Shown one piece after another: positions 42,266 through 50,507 of a stretch of DNA of 64,000 nucleotides; the first letter of the stretch is position 1, and every line of letters begins with the position of its first letter. The translations under genes and the position numbers were made by a program. A model generated the notes under the pieces. It was not told the origin of the DNA. It did not search any database and saw only the letters and a list, made by a program, of their open reading frames with translations. Origin of the DNA: Clostridia bacterium (lineage in GTDB: Bacteria > Bacillota > Clostridia > Lachnospirales > Lachnospiraceae); the NCBI GenBank assembly GCA_910576325.1, contig CAJTIM010000004.1, positions 1 to 64,000 of the forward strand. Direction: 5' to 3'.

Positions 42266-42664
42266 ATGGCAGGATTTCACTGGGAAGAATTTTACCGGAT
42301 TTTTAAAGAAAAGCTGGAGAAAATGACAGACTGCGTAGTGGAACCGTATGTACCTTCCGGAGAAAACAGATTTCCCTGCGTGGAGGCAAGGCTCATTGAG
42401 AACCCCGGTAGCGGTTATGATCTGGAAGGAGGCGAAGGGGCCTGCAGTCCGTTGATTGAAGTGCGCGTGTACTGCGGCAGCACGCTGGGGGATACCGCAT
42501 GCTGCAGGGTCAGCGAGGCGGCAAGAAAGCTGATGCTTTCCTACGGTTTCCAGTGCAGGAACGGACCGGGAAAGGCAGAAGAACAAAGCCCGGGCGTTGT
42601 ACGCTGGGCCGGACGCTATCAGCGGATATTTGGGAACAGCGAGGAACTGGAGCAGTACGAATGA
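42266..42664 (+). CDS. Phage tail terminator-like / minor tail protein
   Basis: A 132-residue protein, MAGFHWEEFYRIFKEKLEKM, then strands CVVEPYVPSG, FPCVEARLIEN and PLIEVRVYCGSTLG, then a helix CRVSEAARKLMLSYGFQCR. The size, alpha-beta pattern and position just before the tail tube gene fit a tail terminator/completion protein, which ends tube growth. I do not recognise a specific family. AGGAGG is 8 bases before ATG 42266. GTG 42257 is an alternative. In the absence of capsid genes, such a protein would cap a free tail. Confidence 0.55.
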   Translation: MAGFHWEEFYRIFKEKLEKMTDCVVEPYVPSGENRFPCVEARLIENPGSGYDLEGGEGACSPLIEVRVYCGSTLGDTACCRVSEAARKLMLSYGFQCRNGPGKAEEQSPGVVRWAGRYQRIFGNSEELEQYE

Positions 42665-42767
42665 ATGAACCCGGGAAACCGGTTCAGATAGTAACCAATC
42701 ACGGAGCATAATCGCTCCTATTTTTATACGCAGAAAAATGCGTGCGAAGAAAGAGAGGAAAAAAATT

Positions 42768-43196
42768 ATGACAGAAGCAGCAACAAAGGCAGTAAGTACA
42801 ATTGGTACAATCCTGGAGGTAAGCGAGAACGGAACAGATTGGGAAAAGCTGTGCAAGATCAAAACCTATCCGGCGTTGGGCGGCGCCCCGGAGCAGCTGG
42901 AGACAACGGATCTGGAGGATGAAGTACAGACCTTCGTCCCTGGCGTGCAGACGATGGAGGCGATGGAGTTTACGGCGAATTATACGCTGGAGGCTTACAC
43001 GGCAGTAAAGGCCAAGTCCATGAAGGCGCTGCATTACCGCCTGAAGATGGGCAAGGACGGCAAAGACGGAGTGGCTGCCTGGGACGGACAGCACGCGGTG
43101 TACGTAAGCGAGGGCGAAGTAAATGGAATCCGTCAGATGACGATTTCCGTATCGCCTTCTACCAAGATCGAGATTACAGGAGTAGAAGCCGCATAA
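42768..43196 (+). CDS. Phage major tail tube protein
   Basis: A 142-residue protein with the pattern of siphovirus tail tube proteins of the TP901-1 kind. It has beta strands (VSTIGTILEVSENGTDWEKLCKIKTYPAL), the conserved PEQLETTDLEDEVQTFVPGVQ loop near residues 45-65, and MEFTANYTLEAYTAVKA. It would stack as hexameric rings to form a non-contractile tube. No sheath gene is adjacent. ATG 42768 is used; the preceding codons from 42738 lack a ribosome-binding site. GC-rich codon use matches the core of this cluster. Confidence 0.8.
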   Translation: MTEAATKAVSTIGTILEVSENGTDWEKLCKIKTYPALGGAPEQLETTDLEDEVQTFVPGVQTMEAMEFTANYTLEAYTAVKAKSMKALHYRLKMGKDGKDGVAAWDGQHAVYVSEGEVNGIRQMTISVSPSTKIEITGVEAA

Positions 43197-43321
43197 GGCG
43201 GGGAGGCGGCTTTTATGCCGCCTTCCAACCCATAAAAAACAATTCGGATATCCGAATCACGGACCCCTTTTAGACATTTTTTAGAGGAAAAAAGAAAAGC
43301 AAAAGCAGGAGGTTTATAAAA

Positions 43322-43687
43322 ATGACAATGGTAAAAATCAATCAGAAGAGCTATGAGGTCCCGGAACTGACATTTCGTCACTCCCGGCTGATGGAGCAGA
43401 TGGGACTGCCGGTAGAAGGAATGATGAGCAGGAACTATTTATTTTCAGCAGTGTCGGCATTTACGGCGATTGTAGCCAAGTGCGAGCCGGAGCAGGCGGA
43501 TCATCTGGTGGAGCAGCATATATTGGGCGGCGGGAAGCTTGAGGATATTTACAAGGCATATGCAAAGGCAGTACAGGAAAGCAGTTTTTTCAAGAAGCTC
43601 CTGCATCTGGAGGGGCAGGAGAACAAGGAAGCGAAGGAGACGACGGCAGAAACGGAACCGGCAAAAGCGGAGGAAGAGAGCCGGTAA
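43322..43687 (+). CDS. Tail assembly chaperone, short form (gpG-like)
   Basis: A 121-residue helical protein (VPELTFRHSRLMEQMGLP, AVSAFTAIVAKCEPEQADHLVEQHIL, DIYKAYAKAVQESSFFKKLL). It occupies the conserved position between tail tube and tape measure, where chaperones coat the tape measure protein. Codons 88-90 read AGT TTT TTC and contain the slippery heptamer T TTT TTC (43585-43591). A 6-base spacer and a 7-bp stem follow. Ribosomes that shift back by one base make a longer protein using the frame to 44016. AGGAGG is 9 bases upstream of the start. Confidence 0.82.
   Translation: MTMVKINQKSYEVPELTFRHSRLMEQMGLPVEGMMSRNYLFSAVSAFTAIVAKCEPEQADHLVEQHILGGGKLEDIYKAYAKAVQESSFFKKLLHLEGQENKEAKETTAETEPAKAEEESR
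43585..43621 (+). promoter_or_regulatory. Programmed -1 ribosomal frameshift signal
   Basis: Slippery site T TTT TTC (43585-43591, in the frame starting at 43322), spacer AAGAAG (43592-43597), then stem CTCCTGC (43598-43604) and GCAGGAG (43615-43621) around a 10-base loop. The -1 frame is open from 43543 to 44013. Confidence 0.85.
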
Positions 43688-44016
43688 CCTTTTCAAGTCT
43701 GATTGACAAGGTCTGGATGCCGGCGGCAATCCGGTTTGGCATCTCGATGGACGTATTCTGGGAATTGAATCCAAAATACATGTATATGTATCAGGAAGAA
43801 TATCTGCGGGAAAAGGAGGAACAGGTCCGGATGCTCGATGCGGCGGCTTACTATCAGGGCTTATATGTCCGGATGGCAATCGCGTCCTGTTTTTCCAAGA
43901 GAGGGAAATACCCCAACAGACCCCTGTCTATGGAACCGAAGGAAGAACCCATGTCAGGGGAAGAAAAGTTCCGGCTCTGGGCATTGGAATTTAACAAAAG
44001 GTTTGAGGAAAGATAA
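43591..44016 (+). CDS. Frameshift extension of the tail chaperone (gpT-like part)
   Basis: This is the -1 frame continuation reached from the gene at 43322, giving a fusion of about 231 residues (90 + 141). After the slip it reads a Gly-rich linker, then PVTFSSLIDKVWMPAAIRFGISMDVFWELNPKYMYMYQEEY, a helical part, and CFSKRGKYPNRPLSM. The ISMDVFWELNPKYM segment is characteristic of the second half of Gram-positive tail chaperones. A separate start at ATG 43717 (99 residues) has no good ribosome-binding site, which supports the frameshift reading. Confidence 0.78.
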   Translation, partial: QEAPASGGAGEQGSEGDDGRNGTGKSGGREPVTFSSLIDKVWMPAAIRFGISMDVFWELNPKYMYMYQEEYLREKEEQVRMLDAAAYYQGLYVRMAIASCFSKRGKYPNRPLSMEPKEEPMSGEEKFRLWALEFNKRFEER

Positions 44017-44078
44017 CAATGTGCCTTTACCTTTATTTGCGAAGCTGTTATAATGGAACAATGAAAGGCGGTGTAGGT

Positions 44079-44420
44079 ATGGCAGTTATTGAATGTCCCA
44101 TGTGCGGAAGGCAGATTGCCGATAAGGTGGAGGAGTGTCCCGGCTGCGGGTACTCGCTGAGGTATCTGATGGCGGAGGAAGAGCAGGAGAGTCAGGAGGC
44201 GCCGAAGATTCAGGAGGATACCCGCACGGAATTGGAAAAGCTGGTAGACGAGATCTGTGCCAGAAATGATAATATGTATGTTGCCATAAAGGAATTGCGG
44301 CAGGCAACAGGGATGGATTTGGGAAGCGCTGATGATATAATTCGAAAGAAGTACAAGGGAGTAACAAGACAGGAGGAAAGGAAACGCTCAAAACAGAAAC
44401 GTGGGCGCTTTCATTTATAA
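44079..44420 (+). CDS. Zinc-ribbon protein of unknown function
   Basis: A 113-residue protein. The N-terminus is a zinc ribbon with two C-x-x-C knuckles (CPMCGRQIADKVEECPGCGYSL). An acidic linker follows, then a helical domain (ELEKLVDEICARNDNMYVAIKELRQATGMDLGSADDIIRKKY) like those of ribosomal L7/L12-type or small clostridial proteins, and a basic tail. It sits inside the tail operon but is not a recognised tail part; it may be a passenger or a regulator. ATG 44079 fits the Cys-rich start; the frame continues upstream to 44019. A terminator follows. Confidence 0.6.
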   Translation: MAVIECPMCGRQIADKVEECPGCGYSLRYLMAEEEQESQEAPKIQEDTRTELEKLVDEICARNDNMYVAIKELRQATGMDLGSADDIIRKKYKGVTRQEERKRSKQKRGRFHL

Positions 44421-44430
44421 TGAATGATAA

Positions 44431-44460
44431 AACACTTGCCATATCGGCAGGTGTTTTTCT
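44431..44460 (+). terminator. Terminator between zinc-ribbon gene and tape measure gene
   Basis: AACACTTGCC pairs with GGCAGGTGTT (G-T wobbles allowed) around ATATC and ends in five T residues. It may regulate read-through to the tape measure gene. Confidence 0.7.
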
Positions 44461-44507
44461 TATGCCCGAACGTCTCCGAACGTCAGTGCAGAGACGAAAG
44501 GAGAGTG

Positions 44508-46850
44508 ATGTTTGTGGCAGCAGATGTGAAGCATATAAAAGCGCAGATAGACATATCGGCGGCAAAAGCAAATGCGGAACTGAGCAAATTGGCGAATAAA
44601 TTGGAAAAGATATCTGCTTCCATTTCTGAGATAAATCAAAAAGGCTTGGAGGGATTTACAAACAGTGTTGAAAAAATGGGACAGACCATGCAGATACTGG
44701 GGAATATTGACACATCTGGATTGGCTCATTTTGCAGACAGTGTTCAAAGACTTTCCGGTATGAATTTTGCAGGTATTGGTGAAATGTCGTCTGTTTTAAC
44801 GGGAACAGCTGAAATATCAGAAAATGTTAACCAAATGACAGATGCTTTTGGTGGACTTGAAGCAGGACTGGCAGCATTGAATGGTGTCTGGGATATAGTA
44901 ACCGGAATGTCTGAAATTGGAAAAACATTAAAAGGTACCAAAGATGGGATTGATTCTTTGTTTGGTGCAGAATGGATGCCGGATATAATGAAGGGATCGA
45001 TAGATAAATTATTTGGTCCTTTGAACGAAAAAATCAAGTTGTTTGTTGACTGTATTTCGCTAGGAGCGGGAACAATTGGTCAATCGTTTTCTGCAGTATT
45101 TGGTATCAGTGTAGGTGCGGCAGTAGGCATAGTTGCAGCCATAGCGGCTGTTGTCTTAGCTGTTATTGATCTCTGGAATACCAGTGAGCAATTCCGTGAT
45201 ATTGTTGGATTATCTTTTACTATGGTAAAGGATACCCTTTCAGATGCGCTTCAGAAAGTAGGTAATGCAATAACACCTCTTTGGGAAAGCATCAAAGGTC
45301 TTGGAGCAGCCTTATATGATTTGTATGAATCTAGTGGTTTAAAAGCAATTGTAGAAATTCTGGCATCCTTGACTGTGGTACTGGCAGGAATTTTAGGATC
45401 AGTAATGATTGAGACGCTAAGTAGCAGCCTATCAGGTTTAGTGCGGGTAACACAGGGAGTGGTAGATGTTGCTACAGGCCTTGTAGAAATTTTTACAGGT
45501 CTTTTAACGGGCTTTATCACATTTGATGGCGAGAAAGTTCTGGAAGGTATATCAAAGGTAGGTAAAGGGCTGATTGAAATTATTATGGGAATAGGCGAAG
45601 GGATGTATGGAGCGATTTTTGAAATTGGAATAAAGCTCTATGAACAGCTTTTCGGAGGATGGAATGAAGATATAAAACCGTTTTTTGACAGCCTTCCAGA
45701 GCAATTTGAAGAAATGGTATACAATTTCTTTAAGCCACTATTTGAAATACAAGAGAAAATATTTGAGATAGGAAGAAATATTATCTCCGGATTATGGGAA
45801 GGCATAAGTGGGGAACAGGGAACTCTGAAACAGGGGGTTGGAGATATCTGTCTTGATTTAGTGGATGGTTTTCGGGAGAACTTGGATATTCACAGTCCCA
45901 GTAAGGCACTGGCAGAAATAGGCAGCTATGCAATTTTGGGTTTGGCGGAACCATTCTCAGATTCAGGAATGGTTATGGAGCAAATTCGTATATTTGCCGA
46001 AACACTGATGAATATTATCAGAGAGCAGCTAAGTCCGGAAAACTTTGCCCTTATTGCCGAGACCGCACTCCTGGCATTTATGGAAACGTTCCGGCTGGGC
46101 TTTGAAAATATGCTGCTGGCTTCCGGGGAAAGCATACAGCTTTTGAGCATGTCCGTGGTAAATGCACTCACAATGATGAACCAGCAGATAGGGCTGATTT
46201 TAACGGCGATTACCATGCTGATGATGCAGAAGTGGACGCTGATGCTGAACCAGACACGTCTTATGTGGCTGCAGATAAATCAGGCGATTATGCAAAATCT
46301 TATTTTGTTAAATACAAATGTAACGGCCGGAATGACAGCTGTTAACATCGGATGGACGGCCAGATGGAGTCAATTCGTATCTGCGGTCCGTTCCGCCTGT
46401 ACCGAAGTACAATCGGCGGTATCTGCTTTGAACAACAGTGTACAGGGAATGTGCAGCTCAATGATGTCTGCGATTCGCTCCGTAAAAGCGGCCGCATCCT
46501 CTATGGCAAGTGTATCCGTCCGTACACATACGGTCAGAGGCTTTGCATCCGGAGGTTATCCGGAGACCGGCGAGCTGTTTCTGGCACGTGAAAACGGAAT
46601 GAACGAGATGGTAGGACGCATTGGAAATCACTCGGCGGTTGCCAATAACGATCAGATTGTGGAAGCAATCCGCGGAGCCGTTATGCAGGGGATTCACGCA
46701 GGCGGACAAAATACCCTTTTGCGGGAACAGAACGCATTGCTTCGGGCTATTCTGGAAAAAGACACGGATATATCCCTGGACGGCCGTTCACTGGTTGACG
46801 GAATAGACAGGACAAGAAGGAGAATGGGTCTGAGCTTTCAGCCGGCATAA
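44508..46850 (+). CDS. Tail tape measure protein
   Basis: A 780-residue protein, the largest in the tail module. The N-terminus (AADVKHIKAQIDISAAKANAELSKLANKLEKISASISEIN) is a coiled coil typical of tape measure proteins. The middle has Gly/Ala-rich hydrophobic helices (VGAAVGIVAAIAAVVLAVIDLW) and IHSPSKALAEIG-like DIHSPSKAL, a common tape-measure motif. The C-terminus has FASGGYPETGELFLARENGMNEMVGRIGNHSAVANNDQIVEAI, also typical. Its length sets tail length, here a short tail. GGAGAG supports ATG 44508. The part before ~46000 is clearly more AT-rich than the rest, suggesting recombination inside the gene. Confidence 0.88.
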   Translation: MFVAADVKHIKAQIDISAAKANAELSKLANKLEKISASISEINQKGLEGFTNSVEKMGQTMQILGNIDTSGLAHFADSVQRLSGMNFAGIGEMSSVLTGTAEISENVNQMTDAFGGLEAGLAALNGVWDIVTGMSEIGKTLKGTKDGIDSLFGAEWMPDIMKGSIDKLFGPLNEKIKLFVDCISLGAGTIGQSFSAVFGISVGAAVGIVAAIAAVVLAVIDLWNTSEQFRDIVGLSFTMVKDTLSDALQKVGNAITPLWESIKGLGAALYDLYESSGLKAIVEILASLTVVLAGILGSVMIETLSSSLSGLVRVTQGVVDVATGLVEIFTGLLTGFITFDGEKVLEGISKVGKGLIEIIMGIGEGMYGAIFEIGIKLYEQLFGGWNEDIKPFFDSLPEQFEEMVYNFFKPLFEIQEKIFEIGRNIISGLWEGISGEQGTLKQGVGDICLDLVDGFRENLDIHSPSKALAEIGSYAILGLAEPFSDSGMVMEQIRIFAETLMNIIREQLSPENFALIAETALLAFMETFRLGFENMLLASGESIQLLSMSVVNALTMMNQQIGLILTAITMLMMQKWTLMLNQTRLMWLQINQAIMQNLILLNTNVTAGMTAVNIGWTARWSQFVSAVRSACTEVQSAVSALNNSVQGMCSSMMSAIRSVKAAASSMASVSVRTHTVRGFASGGYPETGELFLARENGMNEMVGRIGNHSAVANNDQIVEAIRGAVMQGIHAGGQNTLLREQNALLRAILEKDTDISLDGRSLVDGIDRTRRRMGLSFQPA

Positions 46851-46881
46851 GCAGGCGGCAAATTTAGAAAACATATCAACC

Positions 46882-46915
46882 AAAGGAGCATTTCCGTAAA
46901 AGGAAGTGCTCTTTT
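46882..46915 (+). terminator. Hairpin between tape measure and distal tail genes
   Basis: AAAGGAGCATTTCC pairs with GGAAGTGCTCTTTT around GTAAAA. A weak terminator or processing site inside the operon. Confidence 0.6.
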
Positions 46916-46940
46916 ATCAATGGAAAAGAGGTGATGTCAG

Positions 46941-47318
46941 ATGTCAGCATTTCTGATAGTCAATGGAGTGCGTTTCCCCACACCAAAGCGGGGATTTAAA
47001 ATAACAGTACTGACCAATGTGGACTCCGGTGTAAACGCATTGGGGGCAGTTGTCGGGCAGGTAATCGGAAGAAATCAGTATAAACTGGACAGTATGCAGT
47101 GGGAGGGCCTGGATGCGGCGGTCTGGGAGCGAATGCTGAAAGCGCTGGAACCGTTTTTTATACCGGTGACCTTTGAAGATCCGCAGACCAGAGAGCGAAG
47201 GACCATTACCATGTATCCCGGCAGCAGATCCGGAGAACCCTATTGGCTGGACAGGGATAAAAAAATAAAGCAATATCGTAACTGTCAACTGAATCTGGTA
47301 GATTGTGGGTGGGAATAA
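46941..47318 (+). CDS. Distal tail / baseplate hub adaptor (DUF6711-like)
   Basis: A 125-residue protein (MSAFLIVNGVRFPTPKRGF, DSGVNALGAVVGQVIGRNQYKLDSMQWEGLD, FFIPVTFEDPQTRERRTITMYPGSRSGEPYWLD). Size and position after the tape measure match small distal tail proteins of Clostridia prophages, often annotated DUF6711. It would attach the tube to the baseplate protein encoded next. AGAGGTGATGTCAG precedes the start. Its stop overlaps the next gene by a single base. Confidence 0.6.
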   Translation: MSAFLIVNGVRFPTPKRGFKITVLTNVDSGVNALGAVVGQVIGRNQYKLDSMQWEGLDAAVWERMLKALEPFFIPVTFEDPQTRERRTITMYPGSRSGEPYWLDRDKKIKQYRNCQLNLVDCGWE

Positions 47319-49594
47319 TGCAGAAAGTAAGTAAAGCGTATAAGGAGGCAATGAAGCGCCCTCTCCGAAACAGGGCTTATATTCATATTTCCATAGGCGT
47401 AATCAATCAGGACGCACAGAAAACAGCTTATACGGAGATACCGGAGAATAGCTTTACCGGGTATTCAAGTCCTGCAAAGCCGTTTAATAATTATGAAATA
47501 GACAGTATTTATGCTACGGCGGAGCAGGGCTTTGCAAAAACGGACGGCAGTATGGTATTTCTTCCGAGAGATATCCGAGAAGTTGTTATGAACAATGGTC
47601 TTGTGACGGAAAGCCTGCTGGGAAGCATTGAGATCCGCTTCGGAATGACGGAGCTGGATATCAAGGGGCTGACCATAGATTTCGGAGAAGCCTATCCGAC
47701 GGCATTTATCATTGAAAGCGATTCGGGCGTCCGGGAATATGCAGGGAATACGTCGGCTTTATGGAGTACGGAGGATGTATTTACAGGCGTTTCTTTTTTA
47801 AAAATAATACCTCTGTCTATGGTAAACGGGCAGGGACGGCTGAGGATTTATAAATTCCTGTGCGGCGTGGGAAATGTATTTACCAATAAGGATGTAAAAA
47901 GCTATTCCTTTAAGGACAGCGTTTCTCCCATTTCAGATTGCATACCGAGCCAGGATATGTCCTTGACCGTGTACAATTATTCTCTCCGGTACAATATCGA
48001 CAATCCGGAGAGCGCTATTCATTTTATGGAGCTTGGACAGGAAATCCAAGTGTCCTTTGGATACGATGTCACCGGAAAGGGGGATATTGAATGGCTTGGA
48101 AGCAATGAGGTTTATCTGAAATCCTGGGATGCGGATGACAAGCAGGCAAAATTCACGGCTACGGACCCTTTTGATAATATGAAGGGCGTCTATTATAGAG
48201 GAAAATACCGTAAGGAGGGCATTACGGCCTATGCGTTGGCGCTGGATATTCTGGAAGATATGGGGCTGCAGGAAAATGAGTACTCCGTTGACCCGTATCT
48301 GAGAGATATTCTGATTTACAATCCCATGCCGGCAGTTTCCCATGTCCAGGCATTGCAGATGCTGTCAAATGCCTGCCGGTGCGTGCTGTTCCAAAGCAGG
48401 AATAAAAAAATCCAAATAAAATCGTCCTTTCTGCCGGATATGGAAGCCAGTGCGGATACGCAGGCCGTTCACAGTCATGTGGAAAATGTGCTGAAAAACG
48501 GCGGCAGGACAACTTATGCGATAGCATTCCGGGATTTTGCCAAAACAGACGGTTCCATGATATTTCTGCCCAGAGACAGGGATGAGATTTTGAATGATAC
48601 GGGTTATATCAGTGACGCCGTGTGTGATGAAAACGGAGAGTTCCGGGAGAATCCGATTATCACGATTGTCATGGAAAGCGCTTTTACCTGCTATGGATTG
48701 GGCTTTTGTTTTTGTTCGGCCGCACCGGAAGATTTTATCATTCGTACATACAATGATGAAAAGCTTATATGTGCATTTGAGGTGACAGGGAACAAAGAGG
48801 CGGAATGTATTTTGAATCAGAGCTTTGAAGATTTTGACAGGATGGAGATTGAATTTACAAAGGGATATCCCGATTCGCGGGTGGTTTTGGATAAGATGGA
48901 GTTCGGTGATGTTACGGATTATTTTTTGGAATATGATCGGGACTTGACGGCAACGCCAAAGGGAAGGAAGCAGGAGCAGCTCAAATCTTTATCGGTGGTG
49001 CGCACGATTTACAGTGAGAGTACAAAAGAGCCGGGACAGATTTATAGTGAAGAAATGGTAATTTCTCCGCAAAATAATGAAAGGATTGTGTATTTTAACA
49101 AAGCCTCCTACGGACTTTCTGCGGAATTTGCTATGGAAAGGGAAGGAGGAGAGGTGACATATGGAGATACGCTTCCTGACGGGACTAAGATCAGGATTGC
49201 GGAAAGCTCGGATTTTTATGCGAAGTTATGTTTTGACCATGTGACGGCGGAACAGATGGTTCAGGTGGTGGTGAACGGGAAGGAGTATCAGACGAATGAG
49301 AGCCGCCATACGGTTTTGCACAATACGACCGGTGAAGAAGTGGAGTGGAAAAATGAATTGATTAGTACGGTGGGGCAGGCTGAAGAGCTGGAAGAATGGC
49401 TGGCGGAGTATTACCAGGCTCCTGTTGAATATGATGTGTCTTACCGGGGGGACCCCAGAGTGGATGCAAATGATTTATTTTTCCTGGAGCTTCGGAGCAG
49501 GGAGCGGGCTATGATTCGCTGCTGTCAGAATGAGCTGAAATACAACGGCGCATGGAGTGGAAAAATGAAAGCTAGGAAGGTGGTGAGTACATGA
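47318..49594 (+). CDS. Large baseplate/tail-tip protein with duplicated module
   Basis: A 758-residue protein. Two related modules occur: GFAKTDGSMVFLPRDIREVVMNNGL near residues 65-90 and DFAKTDGSMIFLPRDRDEILNDTGY near 408-432. Each is followed by a strand pair with IEIRFGMTELDIKGLTIDF-like or IVMESAFTCYGLGFCF-like sequence. Between them lies a hub-like region (FKDSVSPISDCIPSQDMSLTVYNYSLRYN, ATDPFDNMKGVYYRGKYR, ALDILEDMGL) that resembles siphophage tail-tip/hub proteins. The duplicated modules may be carbohydrate- or discoidin-like folds used in surface contact; this is inference. It overlaps the following gene by 4 bases. Confidence 0.7.
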   Translation: MQKVSKAYKEAMKRPLRNRAYIHISIGVINQDAQKTAYTEIPENSFTGYSSPAKPFNNYEIDSIYATAEQGFAKTDGSMVFLPRDIREVVMNNGLVTESLLGSIEIRFGMTELDIKGLTIDFGEAYPTAFIIESDSGVREYAGNTSALWSTEDVFTGVSFLKIIPLSMVNGQGRLRIYKFLCGVGNVFTNKDVKSYSFKDSVSPISDCIPSQDMSLTVYNYSLRYNIDNPESAIHFMELGQEIQVSFGYDVTGKGDIEWLGSNEVYLKSWDADDKQAKFTATDPFDNMKGVYYRGKYRKEGITAYALALDILEDMGLQENEYSVDPYLRDILIYNPMPAVSHVQALQMLSNACRCVLFQSRNKKIQIKSSFLPDMEASADTQAVHSHVENVLKNGGRTTYAIAFRDFAKTDGSMIFLPRDRDEILNDTGYISDAVCDENGEFRENPIITIVMESAFTCYGLGFCFCSAAPEDFIIRTYNDEKLICAFEVTGNKEAECILNQSFEDFDRMEIEFTKGYPDSRVVLDKMEFGDVTDYFLEYDRDLTATPKGRKQEQLKSLSVVRTIYSESTKEPGQIYSEEMVISPQNNERIVYFNKASYGLSAEFAMEREGGEVTYGDTLPDGTKIRIAESSDFYAKLCFDHVTAEQMVQVVVNGKEYQTNESRHTVLHNTTGEEVEWKNELISTVGQAEELEEWLAEYYQAPVEYDVSYRGDPRVDANDLFFLELRSRERAMIRCCQNELKYNGAWSGKMKARKVVST

Positions 49595-50019
49595 GCTGGC
49601 AAGAGCCAAAAACAGATTGGACCGCTGATGACAGGTTTGATGCGCCGCATTACAACCGAATCAAGAATAATTTGCTGTTTCTTCATGAGATGGCTGAGGC
49701 GCTTTATCATCCGTTTGAGATCGGGGATATGGGGGCGGATAAAGATTATTCAAGCTTTTATTATGCGGATGAAATCAATATGCTGTCGGATAATCTGGAG
49801 CAGATACATTCCAATATTTATCCGGTGACAATCGGGGAAAAGACGGTGTATGTGCAGAATCAGGCGTTTATCGGGTATGAGGATTTGAACCGGATAGAAT
49901 CAGCGGCTTTGAGAATCTATACATTGCTGAAAGAACAGAAGGAAAATAAACCCAGGCTGTCATTTCGTCTGGGAAACAGGAAGCATCTTGGGGGAAGGAT
50001 GGATTTGGCCATCGGATAA
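49591..50019 (+). CDS. Phage tail/baseplate accessory protein
   Basis: A 142-residue protein beginning MSWQEPKTDWTADDRFDAPHYNRIKNNLLFL, a start seen in many Gram-positive baseplate-proximal proteins. It continues with a helical region (EEINMLSDNLEQIHSNIYPV-like) and a C-terminal KENKPRLSFRLGNRKHLGGR. I know no precise function. It is translationally coupled to the baseplate protein (ATGA overlap) and precedes the fibre locus, so it may link fibre to baseplate. Confidence 0.6.
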   Translation: MSWQEPKTDWTADDRFDAPHYNRIKNNLLFLHEMAEALYHPFEIGDMGADKDYSSFYYADEINMLSDNLEQIHSNIYPVTIGEKTVYVQNQAFIGYEDLNRIESAALRIYTLLKEQKENKPRLSFRLGNRKHLGGRMDLAIG

Positions 50020-50141
50020 AGTGATGGCGCCTTAGAGAGTGTTTTTCTGTGATATGGAAGAGAAATAAATTGAAGAAGTACCATATGGTATATTTTTTGC
50101 CTGAAAAAGACGGGCAGATGAAAGAAAGGAGCGAAATGCTA

Positions 50142-50507
50142 ATGTCAGAATTATTAACAAATTTTAAGGATGATATTCTTGCCGAATCTATGGAGGGAAG
50201 ACGGCGTTATCAGATGATTACTAATGAGGATGGGACAGTGTCCTTTGTCGATGTGACGGAGTATGAGCAGATCGGAAGTGAATTTGGACAGGCGGAGGTT
50301 AATGCGATTCATAGGGAGATAAACAGGAAGTTTGATTCGGGAGATGTGGTTGATCCGCTTGCGGCGGAGGAGTCTGGGTTTGCGGCGGATGCGAAGCTGA
50401 CGGGGGATGCGTTACGAGAGGTAAGTGCGAAGTTACCTACATTTGTTTTAGATGGATCTACTCTAACCATTACTCTTCCAGAGCCAGACACAGAGGAGGT
50501 GATATAA
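50142..50507 (+). CDS. Tail fibre / receptor-binding protein, constant part plus current end
   Basis: A 121-residue protein (SELLTNFKDDILAESMEGRRRYQM, EQIGSEFGQAEVNAIHREINRKFD, GFAADAKLTGDALREVSAKL), ending PTFVLDGSTLTITLPEP. The 'DAKLTGDALREVSAKL' stretch is the usual stem sequence before a variable C-terminal head in clostridial fibres. The codons for SAKL contain TAAGTGCGAAGTT (50422-50434), repeated inverted at 51493-51505. The frame is shared, so inversion would replace the last 23 residues with a tail-collar domain. AAGGAG supports ATG 50142 or 50136. Confidence 0.68.
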   Translation: MSELLTNFKDDILAESMEGRRRYQMITNEDGTVSFVDVTEYEQIGSEFGQAEVNAIHREINRKFDSGDVVDPLAAEESGFAADAKLTGDALREVSAKLPTFVLDGSTLTITLPEPDTEEVI

